DNA of 38,595 nt, taken from contig JAENJD010000017.1 of NCBI GenBank assembly GCA_016844605.1, forward strand, positions 1 to 38,595. The letters run 5' to 3'. The position numbers and the translations under genes are program-made. Within the stretch, counting starts at the first letter, position 1. Each line of letters starts with the position of its first letter. The stretch is from Steroidobacteraceae bacterium (lineage in GTDB: Bacteria; Pseudomonadota; Gammaproteobacteria; Steroidobacterales; Steroidobacteraceae). The notes under the pieces are model-generated. The model had not been told where the DNA came from and ran no database searches. It was given only the letters and a program-made list of their open reading frames with translations. Positions 15,982 to 24,444 of this stretch are shown here, in pieces.

Positions 15982-17009
15982 AGCTGCGAGGACACAGTCA
16001 TGCCGCCTGGCAACGGCTCGACGATGAGCGGTTGCTGGACATGCGTCTCTGCGACCTCGGATTGCGAATTGAGGGCTCGCCGGTCGAGTCGCAGGTCGAG
16101 CGTCTGTATCGCGATCTGGAAGCCCGCAGCATCAAATTTCGCCCGCATTGCTGGATTGCGGAAGAATGGTTTTCGCCGGACGGCGTGCCGGGGTTCGCTG
16201 TCCCCTTCTACATCCTGCATCCCCGATTGAAAATATTGCAGCGCCGCTTCATGGGAGAGGTGGAGGGCGGGAACGCGCAGTCGCTAATGAGAATTCTGCG
16301 CCATGAGGCGGGTCACGCCATCGACACCGCCTACCGATTACGCAGACGCAAGAAATGGCGCGAGAATTTCGGCTACGCTTCGACCCCGTATCCGCAGCAC
16401 TACCGTCCGCGGCCCGGCAGCCGGCGCTATGTCCAGCACCTCGGAAACTGGTACGCGCAGAGTCATCCGACCGAGGATTTCGCCGAAACACTGGCGGTCT
16501 GGCTGACACCACGATCGGACTGGCGCAATCGTTACGCCGGCTGGCCCGCCATCCACAAGCTGAATTACGTCGACGAACTGATGCGGGAAATTCACGACGA
16601 GGTGCCGGTATCGCGGGCCCGCTACCATGTCGAGCCGTTGAGGAGTGCGCGCTGGACCTTGCGTGAGCATTACCGGCGCATGGCGCGGCACTACCGCACT
16701 GACGATGCCGAACGGATGGACAGGATTCTGGGGCGCGTATTCACGCCGAATCGAAGTCGCCGCGGCCAGGCGACCGCCGCACGGCGGTTGCGGGAGGATC
16801 TGCCGATATTCAGGCGCCGAATTGCGCGCCGGCTGGGCGCCAGCGAGTACCTGGTACAGGAGGTCGTCGAGAACCTGATATACCGCTGCGCCGCGCATGG
16901 CCTGCTGGTGCGGGACGATTGGCGTGACACGAGGCGCCGCGTGGAACGCCTCATAATCGCGCTGGTGCGCAGGGCGATGCGCAATGCCGGACCCAAGCTG
17001 GCCCTATGA
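15978..17009 (+). CDS. Putative zinc-binding metallopeptidase
   Basis: The 343-aa soluble protein has a clear metallopeptidase motif HEAGH (His109, Glu110, His113) in LMRILRHEAGHAIDTAYRL. A downstream acidic segment, HPTEDFAETLAVWLTP, carries candidate third ligand Glu170. It has no signal peptide, so it is cytoplasmic. The C-terminal third is very Arg-rich and helical (RRLREDLPIFRRRIARRLG). It resembles the family loosely named putative zinc-binding metallopeptidase; no substrate is known to me. It overlaps both neighbours by 4 nt (ATGA), which ties it to the fusion upstream and the ATP-grasp enzyme downstream. Confidence 0.8.
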   Translation: MKLRGHSHAAWQRLDDERLLDMRLCDLGLRIEGSPVESQVERLYRDLEARSIKFRPHCWIAEEWFSPDGVPGFAVPFYILHPRLKILQRRFMGEVEGGNAQSLMRILRHEAGHAIDTAYRLRRRKKWRENFGYASTPYPQHYRPRPGSRRYVQHLGNWYAQSHPTEDFAETLAVWLTPRSDWRNRYAGWPAIHKLNYVDELMREIHDEVPVSRARYHVEPLRSARWTLREHYRRMARHYRTDDAERMDRILGRVFTPNRSRRGQATAARRLREDLPIFRRRIARRLGASEYLVQEVVENLIYRCAAHGLLVRDDWRDTRRRVERLIIALVRRAMRNAGPKLAL

Positions 17010-18037
17010 AAAAGAAAAAACGCATTCTCGTGCTGGTTCACGAAACCCTGGTGCCGCCGGAGAATCTCGATGGCGTCACGGACGCCCAGATAGCCGAGTT
17101 TCGCACCGAGCTCGACGTCATCACGAAGTTGCGCGAATGCGGGCACGAAGTGCAACCACTTGGCATCGGTGACAGTCTCGGCGAGCTGCGCACAATGATC
17201 CGGGACTGGAAGCCGCAGATCTGCTTCAACCTGCTGGAGGAATTCGGCGGTGTCGTGACCTATGACCAGCATGTGGTCGCCTATCTGGAGTTGCTGCGCC
17301 AGCAATACACGGGATGCAACCCCTGCGGCATGATGTTGTCGCGCAACAAGGTACTGTCAAAGCAGATACTTACCTACCACCGCATTCCGACGCCGCTGTT
17401 CGCCGTATTCAAGCGCGGCTCAGCGATTCGCATCCCGGCGCGCCTGCGCTATCCGTTGTTTGTCAAGTCGGCGACGGAGGATGCTTCGCTCGGAATCTCG
17501 CAGGCCTCCGTAGTCGACGATGCCACCAAGCTGCGCGAGCGCATTGCCTTCATCCATGAGCACACCAATTCCGACGCCCTGGTCGAGGAATACATCGAGG
17601 GCCGCGAACTCTATGTCGCGATTCTCGGCAACGAACGGATTCGCACGCTGCCGCCTTGGGAGTTCATTTTCGGTGAACTAAAGGACGGCCGGGTCGCGAT
17701 CGCGACACGCAAAGCGAAGTGGGACCACGCCTATCAAGAGCGCCACAACATTACGAGTCGTGCAGCGGAAGACCTGCCCGAGGGCCTGGCTGAAAAGCTC
17801 GATCGCCTGGCGCGTCGCATCTATCGTGCGCTGCACATGTCCGGCTATGCGCGGGTGGATTTTCGCGTGCGCGCCGACGGCACGCCATTCGTTCTCGAAG
17901 CCAACGCCAATCCAAACCTTGAGAAGGACGAGGACTTCGCGTGGGCAGCGGCGCACGCGGGCGTCGATTATGCGGCACTGCTGGAGCGCGTCATCGCGCT
18001 CGGCTGCGCGTACCGGGCGGAGTGGCGTCAGGATTGA
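17006..18037 (+). CDS. ATP-grasp ligase, D-Ala-D-Ala ligase-like
   Basis: The 343-aa protein has the ATP-grasp pattern. Lys154 lies in LFVKSATEDASLGIS, with EEYIEGRELYVAILG at 194-208. The metal-binding stretch is RVDFRVRADGTPFVLEANAN (283-302; Asp285, Glu298, Asn300). Such enzymes join a carboxylate to an amine through an acylphosphate. The N-terminus (NLLEEFGGVVTYDQHVVAYLELLRQQYTGC) resembles the non-housekeeping DdlA-like group often found beside modification or protease genes. The presence of a coupled peptidase suggests a peptide or amino-acid conjugate rather than cell-wall D-Ala-D-Ala. No regulator is adjacent. Confidence 0.85.
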   Translation: MKKKKRILVLVHETLVPPENLDGVTDAQIAEFRTELDVITKLRECGHEVQPLGIGDSLGELRTMIRDWKPQICFNLLEEFGGVVTYDQHVVAYLELLRQQYTGCNPCGMMLSRNKVLSKQILTYHRIPTPLFAVFKRGSAIRIPARLRYPLFVKSATEDASLGISQASVVDDATKLRERIAFIHEHTNSDALVEEYIEGRELYVAILGNERIRTLPPWEFIFGELKDGRVAIATRKAKWDHAYQERHNITSRAAEDLPEGLAEKLDRLARRIYRALHMSGYARVDFRVRADGTPFVLEANANPNLEKDEDFAWAAAHAGVDYAALLERVIALGCAYRAEWRQD

Positions 18038-18060
18038 CCTGTTGTCCGCCGGTCAGGTCA
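18035..18060. terminator. Inverted repeat between convergent genes
   Basis: TGACCTG (18035-18041) and CAGGTCA (18054-18060) are exact complements with a 12-nt loop. The repeat sits between the convergent ATP-grasp and ABC transporter genes. There is no T-tract, so it is at best a weak bidirectional terminator. Confidence 0.35.
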
Positions 18061-18070
18061 GCCGAGGCGA

Positions 18071-19915
18071 CTATCTGTAAGCCTTTGCCTGCAGGGAAAA
18101 CAGCTGCGCGTAATGCCCGTTCATGCGCATCAGGTCATCATGGCTGCCGCGCTCGATGATGCGGCCGTCCTGCAGGACCACGATCTGGTCGGCCATGCGT
18201 ACCGTGGAGAAGCGATGCGAGATGAGGATCGCAATGCGGCCTTTCGTCAGTGTGCGGAAGTGCTCGAAAATGGTTGCCTCCGCGCCGGCGTCCATGGCGG
18301 CGGTCGGTTCGTCCAGTACCAGGATGTCTGCGCGCGAGCGCATGAAGGCGCGCGACAGCGCGATCTTCTGCCATTGGCCACCTGACAATTCGCGACCGTC
18401 GTTGAACCATTTGCCCAGCGGCGTCCGGTAGCCCTGCGGAAGAGTGTCGACGATCGGTGCCGCCAGGCCTTTTTCGCCAGCCTCACGCCAGCGTTCTTCG
18501 TCCTCGAAGTGCCTTACGTCGCCGGCGCCGATGTTCTCGCCGAGAATGAGTTGATAGCGCGCGAAGTCCTGGAAGATCACTCCGATGCGATCGCGCAACG
18601 CGGCCTCAGCCCATTCACGCAGGTCCAGTCCGTCCAGCGTAATGCGCCCGGCGGTCGGCGAGTACAACCGCGTCAGCAGCTTGATCAGGGTTGTTTTGCC
18701 GGAGCCGTTTTCGCCGACCAGGGCGAGCGACTCGCCCGGCTTGATATGCAGGTTCACATCGACCAGCGTCGGTTGCTCGGCTTCCGGATAGCTGAAGCTG
18801 ACATTTTCGAAGTGGATTCCGTCGTCGGGCCTGGGACCGCGGATAGCCGCGCCCATGCGGTCACCCACCGGCGTATCGAGATACTCGTAAAGCGTCGACA
18901 GATAGAGGTTGTCTTCGTACATGCCGCCGACGGCGGACAGGATTGCGGACACGGCCGATTGCCCTTGCCGGAACAGCATCAGGTACATCGTCATCTGGCC
19001 AAGCGTGATGCGGCTCGCGATCGCGGAGAGGGCAATCCATGCATAGGCTCCGTACAGCGTTGCGATTGCGATCAGCCCAAGGAGAAAGCCCCAGGTGTCG
19101 CGGCGGATCGTGAGATCGCGATCCTCCTTGTAGAGTCTGCGAAAGATGTCGCGGTAACGCTCGAGGAACAGCGGACCGAGCCCGAACAGCTTTACTTCCT
19201 TCACGTGGTCTTCGCGCGCGAGCACGGTTTCCAGATAAAGCTGCATGCGCGTCTCAGGAGAGCGCCAAAGGAACAGGCGGAACGCCTGACCCGAGAATTT
19301 AGCCTCTGCCAGGAATGCCGGCAGTCCCGCGAGAAACAGCAACAGCACCGCCCATGGCGAGAAGCTGAACAGCAAGGTGCCGAAGCTCATCAGCGATACG
19401 GCGTTTTGCCCAAGACCGAAGGTGCGCATGACCAATGAGAGCGGCCGGCTCGAAGCTTCGCGGCGCGCGCGTGTCAGCTTGTCGTAGAAATCCGAGTTTT
19501 CGAAATGCGCCAGCTCCAGCGTCAGCGCCTTTTCCAGAATCATGACGTTCACGCGCTGGCCGAGTTGAGCACGCAGCAGCGACTGGCACAGCGAAATACC
19601 GCGTTGCGCACCGGCGATCGTCGCGATCAGCAGGGCTTCGGCGGCGACGAAAACGAGCGCATTCCTGGAAAGCGCGGCACGCGCCGTTTCGTCCGCCTGA
19701 ATCGCCGCAACGACCGCATCGACGATCAGCGCCCCGACGTACGCAACCGCGGCGGGAAGCGTGCCGGCGACCAGCGTCAGTAATGCGAAGGCAACCGTCA
19801 GTGGCCGGCTGGTGGTCCAGACCAGTTCCAGCGCACGGCGGCTATAGGCAAAAACGCCGAGAAATCCGCGCGTGAGATCGGGCTTTGACAGCGTGGGTCT
19901 GCGCGGTGGATTCAA
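18071..19915 (-). CDS. ABC exporter, fused permease and ATPase
   Basis: The 614-aa half-transporter has a six-helix membrane domain at about 38-335, then an ATPase domain. The ATPase has Walker A GENGSGKT (401-408), Q-loop FQDF (448-451), signature LSGGQ (510-514), Walker B ILVLDE (531-536) and the His switch at 567. The conserved LAHFENSDFYDKLTRARRE loop is shared with exporters of lipids, peptides or antibiotics. It should work as a homodimer in the inner membrane. It starts 28 nt after the S9 peptidase stop and is the last gene of a five-gene minus-strand set. A peptide or peptide-derived cargo would fit the neighbouring peptidase, but that is only inference. Confidence 0.9.
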   Translation of the reverse strand: MNPPRRPTLSKPDLTRGFLGVFAYSRRALELVWTTSRPLTVAFALLTLVAGTLPAAVAYVGALIVDAVVAAIQADETARAALSRNALVFVAAEALLIATIAGAQRGISLCQSLLRAQLGQRVNVMILEKALTLELAHFENSDFYDKLTRARREASSRPLSLVMRTFGLGQNAVSLMSFGTLLFSFSPWAVLLLFLAGLPAFLAEAKFSGQAFRLFLWRSPETRMQLYLETVLAREDHVKEVKLFGLGPLFLERYRDIFRRLYKEDRDLTIRRDTWGFLLGLIAIATLYGAYAWIALSAIASRITLGQMTMYLMLFRQGQSAVSAILSAVGGMYEDNLYLSTLYEYLDTPVGDRMGAAIRGPRPDDGIHFENVSFSYPEAEQPTLVDVNLHIKPGESLALVGENGSGKTTLIKLLTRLYSPTAGRITLDGLDLREWAEAALRDRIGVIFQDFARYQLILGENIGAGDVRHFEDEERWREAGEKGLAAPIVDTLPQGYRTPLGKWFNDGRELSGGQWQKIALSRAFMRSRADILVLDEPTAAMDAGAEATIFEHFRTLTKGRIAILISHRFSTVRMADQIVVLQDGRIIERGSHDDLMRMNGHYAQLFSLQAKAYR

Positions 19916-19943
19916 GGAAGGATGTCAGCGGCCGGACACCGGC

Positions 19944-21989
19944 TCACTGCAGGTGCGCATCGAGCCAGTGCAGCACTTCTTCGTACCACTGCAGGCTATT
20001 GGCGGGTTTCGAAATCCAGTGATTTTCGTCCGGGAAGAACAGGAACCGGCTATCGATCCCGCGACGTTGCAGCGCCGTGAATGTCGCGATGCCCTGAGGG
20101 TACGGAATCCGGTAATCGAGCGCTCCATGGATCACGAGCATCGGCGTCTTCCAGGCGGACACATGGTTGGCCGGATTGGACTTTTCGTGCGCTGCGGGAT
20201 TGTCGTAATAGGGACCGCCCTGGTCCCATTCAACGAACCACAGTTCCTCGGTTGAGTAGTACATCGTCCGGTGATCGAATACGCCGGCGTGGTTCACGAG
20301 GCAGCGAAACCGGTCCGGCCAGTTGCCGGCGATCCAGTTCATCATGTAGCCGCCGTAGGATGCGCCGAGAGCGCAGGCGCGATCACGATCCAGCCAGGGG
20401 TAGCGCTCGGCCGCCGCGGCGAGACCTTTTTTCAGATCCTCCAGCGGCTTGCCGCCCCAGTCGCCGCTGATCGAGTCGGTGAACGCCTGCCCGTAGCCCT
20501 GCGAGCCGTGGAAATCGATGAACACGGCCGCTAAGCCCGCGCCCGCGTAAATCTCCGGGTTCCAGCGATAGCTCCAGGTATTGGCATAGCTTGATTGCGG
20601 CCCGCCGTGCACGATGAAAGCAACCGGATAGGACTTGCCGGGCTCCCAGTTCCATGGCTTGACCACGTAGCCGTAGACCTGCTCGCCGCCGGCGCCGGCG
20701 AAGCTGAATTGCTCCGGCTCTCCGAAGCGGACGTCGGCGAGACGCACAGCATTCACCTCGGTCAATCGCCTCGGTAGCGCGTGGCCCACGATCAGGTATA
20801 GATCGACGGGCGAGATGAGGCTTTGCATCGCGAAGAGAATCCGGTCGCCTGCGACATCGAATTCAGTGACGTTGCCCGGCCCGGTGAGCATCCGGCGCGC
20901 GCCATCCTTGATATTGATTGACCAGATCGGCCGCTGCCCGAGATGTTCGGTCACCGCATAGATCTGCCGGCCATCCGCCGAGAACCTGAAGGCTGCGATC
21001 GAGCGATCCCAGTCGCGGGTGGTGAAGCGCAATGCTCCGGTCGCCGCATCGCGCACGACGAGGTGAAAGCGATCGGCCTCGAAGCCGGGCCGATCCATCG
21101 CAATGTGCGCGAGCAGCCTGCCGTCGGGTGAAAACGCCGGCTGGGCATCCCACGCCGGGTTGTCCGGTGTCAGATTGACCGGCGCAACGCCGCCGTCGGA
21201 CGGCACGCGATAGACGTCGAAATTGGTGGACCAGGGCTCGGTGCGGCCACGGACCCGCGCCGCAAAAACGACCTGGCTGCCGTCTGGGCTGAAGTCGTAG
21301 TCCGGGCGGTCGCCGAATGGCTTCGAGGGCACGTTGGCATCCAGCGACCCGGTCAGTGCGACCGGTGACCCCGATGCGTTGTGCTCGCCGTCGAGTGCGA
21401 ACGCATACAACTGCGACACGCGCCCGTCCTGCCACTTGTCCCAGTGCCGCACGAACAGCTGGTCATAGCCCTGCCCATGCTGCTTCGCGCTTTTCCGCTC
21501 ATCGAGCCGCTTGCGCGTGCAATCGAGGTCGCCGCAGTCAGGGAAGACCTCGATCCCGAACAACAGCCGGTCGCCACGCGGAGAAATCCTGAAGCTGCCG
21601 ACATCGAGCGGCAGGCGCGTGACCTGGGTTGCTTCACCGCCGGCAACCGGCAGGTACCAGACCTGCGTCGAGCCTCCACGCGCCGACAGGAAATAAATGC
21701 CGCCGCCATCGGGCGCCCAGTCGGCTGCCGTGTCGTTCTCCTCGCTGCTCGTCAACCGGCGTGGCGTGGATACGCCATCGGTGCCAATCAGCCAGAGGTC
21801 GCTGCGACCGCGATCAGCCGCGAGATCCGTTTCGCGCAGCGTGTAGACGGCGCTTCGTCCGTTCGGCGAGAGCTGCGCCTCGGAGACGCGCGCAAGCGCC
21901 ACCAGGTCTGCCGCATTCAAGCCGCGGGGTGCGGCGAATGAGGGCAGCGAGAGGGTCGCCATCGCGGCGGCAAGCAGCAGGCGTCGCAT
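19944..21989 (-). CDS. S9 family peptidase (prolyl oligopeptidase / DPP-like), exported
   Basis: The protein has 681 aa from ATG 21989, with signal peptide MRRLLLAAAMATLSLPSFAA. An N-terminal beta-propeller (repeated FSPDG/WAPDG strands to about residue 395) precedes an alpha/beta hydrolase domain. The nucleophile is Ser544 in GASYGG, with Asp625 in ALDYRIP and His657 in DENHW. It is likely a periplasmic or secreted dipeptidyl or acylaminoacyl peptidase acting on short peptides. The upstream ATG at 22031 would overlap the FIST gene stop and put a charged tail before the signal peptide, so 21989 is preferred. Confidence 0.92.
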   Translation of the reverse strand: MRRLLLAAAMATLSLPSFAAPRGLNAADLVALARVSEAQLSPNGRSAVYTLRETDLAADRGRSDLWLIGTDGVSTPRRLTSSEENDTAADWAPDGGGIYFLSARGGSTQVWYLPVAGGEATQVTRLPLDVGSFRISPRGDRLLFGIEVFPDCGDLDCTRKRLDERKSAKQHGQGYDQLFVRHWDKWQDGRVSQLYAFALDGEHNASGSPVALTGSLDANVPSKPFGDRPDYDFSPDGSQVVFAARVRGRTEPWSTNFDVYRVPSDGGVAPVNLTPDNPAWDAQPAFSPDGRLLAHIAMDRPGFEADRFHLVVRDAATGALRFTTRDWDRSIAAFRFSADGRQIYAVTEHLGQRPIWSINIKDGARRMLTGPGNVTEFDVAGDRILFAMQSLISPVDLYLIVGHALPRRLTEVNAVRLADVRFGEPEQFSFAGAGGEQVYGYVVKPWNWEPGKSYPVAFIVHGGPQSSYANTWSYRWNPEIYAGAGLAAVFIDFHGSQGYGQAFTDSISGDWGGKPLEDLKKGLAAAAERYPWLDRDRACALGASYGGYMMNWIAGNWPDRFRCLVNHAGVFDHRTMYYSTEELWFVEWDQGGPYYDNPAAHEKSNPANHVSAWKTPMLVIHGALDYRIPYPQGIATFTALQRRGIDSRFLFFPDENHWISKPANSLQWYEEVLHWLDAHLQ

Positions 21990-22027
21990 GATTCGGGTCT
22001 CCGGCGGGATTCTGACTGGCGATTCTA

Positions 22028-23215
22028 TCAAGCGCTTCCAGCCATGCGCGGCCGGATCAGGCCGAACACGCTCGAGAATCCGTGCAGGAAGGTCGCGCCC
22101 TGGATCGGCGCGATCTCGCCGGCGCAGAACATGCCGGCGACCGGAACATCCACGAATCGACGCAATGCGGCGGAATCATGACCGGGAACGCCAAACAGGT
22201 TGCGGCCGCGTGCCGCACAGGCGAAAAGGAGCGCAGCGACGGGCGGCAGGCGTCCGTCGAGCGCAGTGCCGAGACGCGCTGACAGTTCGCGTGACGCCGC
22301 ATCGCCGTCACGCAGGTGAAATTGCACGACGGCATTTCGCGCGAGGCGCGCCCCGATCCACAGCGCGCCGGTGTCCGGGTCCAGGCCCAGCACATTCCGG
22401 ATCAGGAACTCGCCCGTGCCGACGTTCTGGCCGGGGCCGGGAAGTGCGAGGCCGATGCACAGCGAGTCCCCAAAGAGTTCGCGATCACGCTCGTCGAGAC
22501 TCGCGAACAGGGCGGCGAGCAGTTCCCTCGGCCTGCGGCCATCCAGTTCGTGCAGCAGATTGCCGTCACAGGCGGTCACGAAGAGTGGTTCGCCGATCGC
22601 ACGGCAGCCCTGCGCGATGACCGGATCGATCACGACATTTCCCGTCAGCGCAAGCAGCAGGCCCCCCGACCGGTGGACATCGCGATTTGCGAACAACCGC
22701 GCAGCGCCAGGTTCGGATACGCCGCTGGCCAGGCCGCCAACGACCGTTGCGCCGGGATATGCGCGGTCAATGCCCCGCGCGCAGGCTTCAGCGTCGATGG
22801 TCGCGGGATCTGTCAGGAGCAGGAAGCTTGCGGCCGATTCCGGGGCGAGATCGAGGAGTCTCCACCAGATTTCCCGGGTGGCTGTGAGTGGCGGCAGCGT
22901 CGCCTGCTCGAGATGCAGCGCCGTCAAGGTCACGTCGCCGAGCCGCCCTGCCAGTATCGCGACGCCCGGTTCCTCTTCCACTTCATTGCCACCGCCGATG
23001 AGGCCGCCGGCATTGCAACCGAACAGGATGCCCTTGCCGAGCCAGGGCTCAAGCGCTCCAGGCAGCCCTTCCATGGCCGCGCCGTAGGCGGCCGAAACAA
23101 ATGCAATCACGAGATCCGGCCGGGTCATCCCCGATTCGACCGTCAATCGTTCGAGCGCCTCGTCGGCGGCCGATTCAAGGTCCTGGCCAAGACCGATGGC
23201 GCTGGCCCATTTCAT
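22028..23215 (-). CDS. FIST domain (N and C) sensory protein
   Basis: The 395-aa protein has a FIST N domain (about 30-215) with LVIAFVSAAYG, GKGILFGCNAGGLIGGGNEV and GATVVGGLASG. A FIST C domain follows (about 220-375), ending VPVAGMFCAGEIAPIQGATFLHGFSSVFGLI. FIST domains bind small ligands, often thought to be amino acids or metabolites, and usually feed two-component or cyclic-di-GMP systems. Here it stands alone, with no output domain or kinase in the operon. It has no signal peptide and so is cytoplasmic. It lies 12 nt after the GST gene and 38 nt before the S9 peptidase. Confidence 0.9.
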   Translation of the reverse strand: MKWASAIGLGQDLESAADEALERLTVESGMTRPDLVIAFVSAAYGAAMEGLPGALEPWLGKGILFGCNAGGLIGGGNEVEEEPGVAILAGRLGDVTLTALHLEQATLPPLTATREIWWRLLDLAPESAASFLLLTDPATIDAEACARGIDRAYPGATVVGGLASGVSEPGAARLFANRDVHRSGGLLLALTGNVVIDPVIAQGCRAIGEPLFVTACDGNLLHELDGRRPRELLAALFASLDERDRELFGDSLCIGLALPGPGQNVGTGEFLIRNVLGLDPDTGALWIGARLARNAVVQFHLRDGDAASRELSARLGTALDGRLPPVAALLFACAARGRNLFGVPGHDSAALRRFVDVPVAGMFCAGEIAPIQGATFLHGFSSVFGLIRPRMAGSA

Positions 23216-23227
23216 CGCAAGACCGGC

Positions 23228-23890
23228 TCAGGCGCCGGCGCCGACTTCTTCATGTGGGATGAATATTGATTCCAGCTCCGAGGCCCGTATCCACTGCTGC
23301 AGGTGATCGTCGTCGAGCATTGTTTCCAGATAGCGCGCCGCGAGCGCGCTGAGCGGCAGGCCGTAGGTCCTCACCCGCAGTGCAACCGGTGCATACATCG
23401 CATCGGCGATGCTGAAGTCACCGAACAGCCATGGTCCACGTTCCCCGTGATCGCGACGGCAACCCGACCAGATGGCGTCAATGCGGCGCAGATCCTGTTC
23501 GAGCGGCGGCGTCATCGCGACGCGCCGGCCGGTGGCGCGCGCATTCATCGGACAGTTGTCGCGCAAGGCCGTGAACCCCGCATGCATTTCATGTGCAATG
23601 GAACGGGCCTGGGCACGCAATCCTGGATCGGCCGGCCAGCCACGGCCGCCGGCCAGCTCGGATGCGTATTCGCCGATGGCGAGCGACTCCCATACCCGCA
23701 GTTCATCGTGCAACAGTACCGGTACCCGGCGCGTCGGGGAGATCTTCGGGATTTCGCTTTCGAATTCGGGCGTACCGAAGTGGTACTGCCTTTCAGTGAA
23801 CGCGAGATCGAGGTGCTTCAGCAGCAACCAGGGCCGCAACGACCAGGAACTGTAGTTCTTCGTTCCGATAACCAGCACGAGCCCGCTCAT
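23228..23890 (-). CDS. Glutathione S-transferase family protein
   Basis: The 220-aa protein has an N-terminal thioredoxin-like domain (LVIGTKNYSSWSLRPWLLLK, then RRVPVLLHDELRVWESLAIGEY) and a C-terminal helical GST domain (GPWLFGDFSIADAMYAPVALR). The SSWSLRPW start is typical of a common proteobacterial GST group in which Ser or Tyr near residue 12-16 activates glutathione. ATG 23890 matches family N-termini. An ATG at 23926 that overlaps the previous stop by 4 nt would add 12 basic residues and cannot be excluded. Substrate unknown. Confidence 0.9.
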   Translation of the reverse strand: MSGLVLVIGTKNYSSWSLRPWLLLKHLDLAFTERQYHFGTPEFESEIPKISPTRRVPVLLHDELRVWESLAIGEYASELAGGRGWPADPGLRAQARSIAHEMHAGFTALRDNCPMNARATGRRVAMTPPLEQDLRRIDAIWSGCRRDHGERGPWLFGDFSIADAMYAPVALRVRTYGLPLSALAARYLETMLDDDHLQQWIRASELESIFIPHEEVGAGA

Positions 23891-23922
23891 GCGGGCGAGC
23901 CTGCGCGTCCGGCCGGTGCCGG

Positions 23923-24288
23923 TCAATCCTCTTTGGGCTTGCGGCTCTCAATCCAGGCAGACAGTTTTCGCAGGTCTTTCTTCTTCTTGAATTGCTTCTT
24001 CGCCAACAGCCCGCTGTCGTAGGGGTCGTAGCCTTTTCTCAGGCCCTGGGGGTTCCGCTTGACCGGCTGGTTTGTGCCTTGGGCGAAGTCATCGGTGATC
24101 GCGAGGGTGGGATCCTCCAGCAGGCGCAGCATCACGTCCCCGCTGACCGCCGCGGTGCTCGGGACCCAGATGGCATTGCCGAGTTCATCGAACTCGATCT
24201 TGCCGCGGCCGAGGCGTTGCTCTTCCGCGTAGTGAGTCATCTCGCGCGTGTCGCTCGAGATATTCTTGAGGTTGTCGGCGCCGCCCAT
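23923..24288 (-). CDS. Small conserved-looking basic protein, unknown function
   Basis: The 121-aa soluble protein has no known domain that I recognise. It has a middle part (GRGKIEFDELGNAIWVPS, then LRLLEDPTLAITDD) and a strongly basic C-terminal end (AKKQFKKKKDLRKLSAWIES). The Lys-rich end suggests nucleic-acid or ribosome contact, an inference only. Similar proteins appear, from memory, in other gammaproteobacteria. ATG 24288 is used; ATG 24240 is a possible alternative. It heads the minus-strand set and is divergent from the helicase gene by 156 nt. Its stop overlaps a possible GST start. Confidence 0.75.
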   Translation of the reverse strand: MGGADNLKNISSDTREMTHYAEEQRLGRGKIEFDELGNAIWVPSTAAVSGDVMLRLLEDPTLAITDDFAQGTNQPVKRNPQGLRKGYDPYDSGLLAKKQFKKKKDLRKLSAWIESRKPKED

Positions 24289-24444
24289 GTCGCAAAGGTC
24301 CCTGCAGATAAGGTTTTCCAGGCAAAACGCTATATAAGCGCAGCCCTTGAAACCGAGATTGGCTTCACATATTCAGACCGTACGCCGCCCGTCGCCGACC
24401 GTCGGGGACTGGATGTATATACAGCCGCCCGATACCATGGCCGG

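Noticed and set aside
17006-18037. Calling the ATP-grasp gene the housekeeping ddlB
   Set aside because: It is not in a mur/fts cluster and is coupled to a peptidase instead. Only fold-level similarity to Ddl is clear.
24328-24340. CGCTATATAAGCG as an operator palindrome
   Set aside because: Only the four outer base pairs match on each side; it is probably just promoter-like A/T sequence between divergent genes.
23992-24444. Upstream extension of the helicase frame
   Set aside because: It overlaps the small basic gene on the other strand and adds no helicase sequence; the family N-terminus begins just after GTG 24445.
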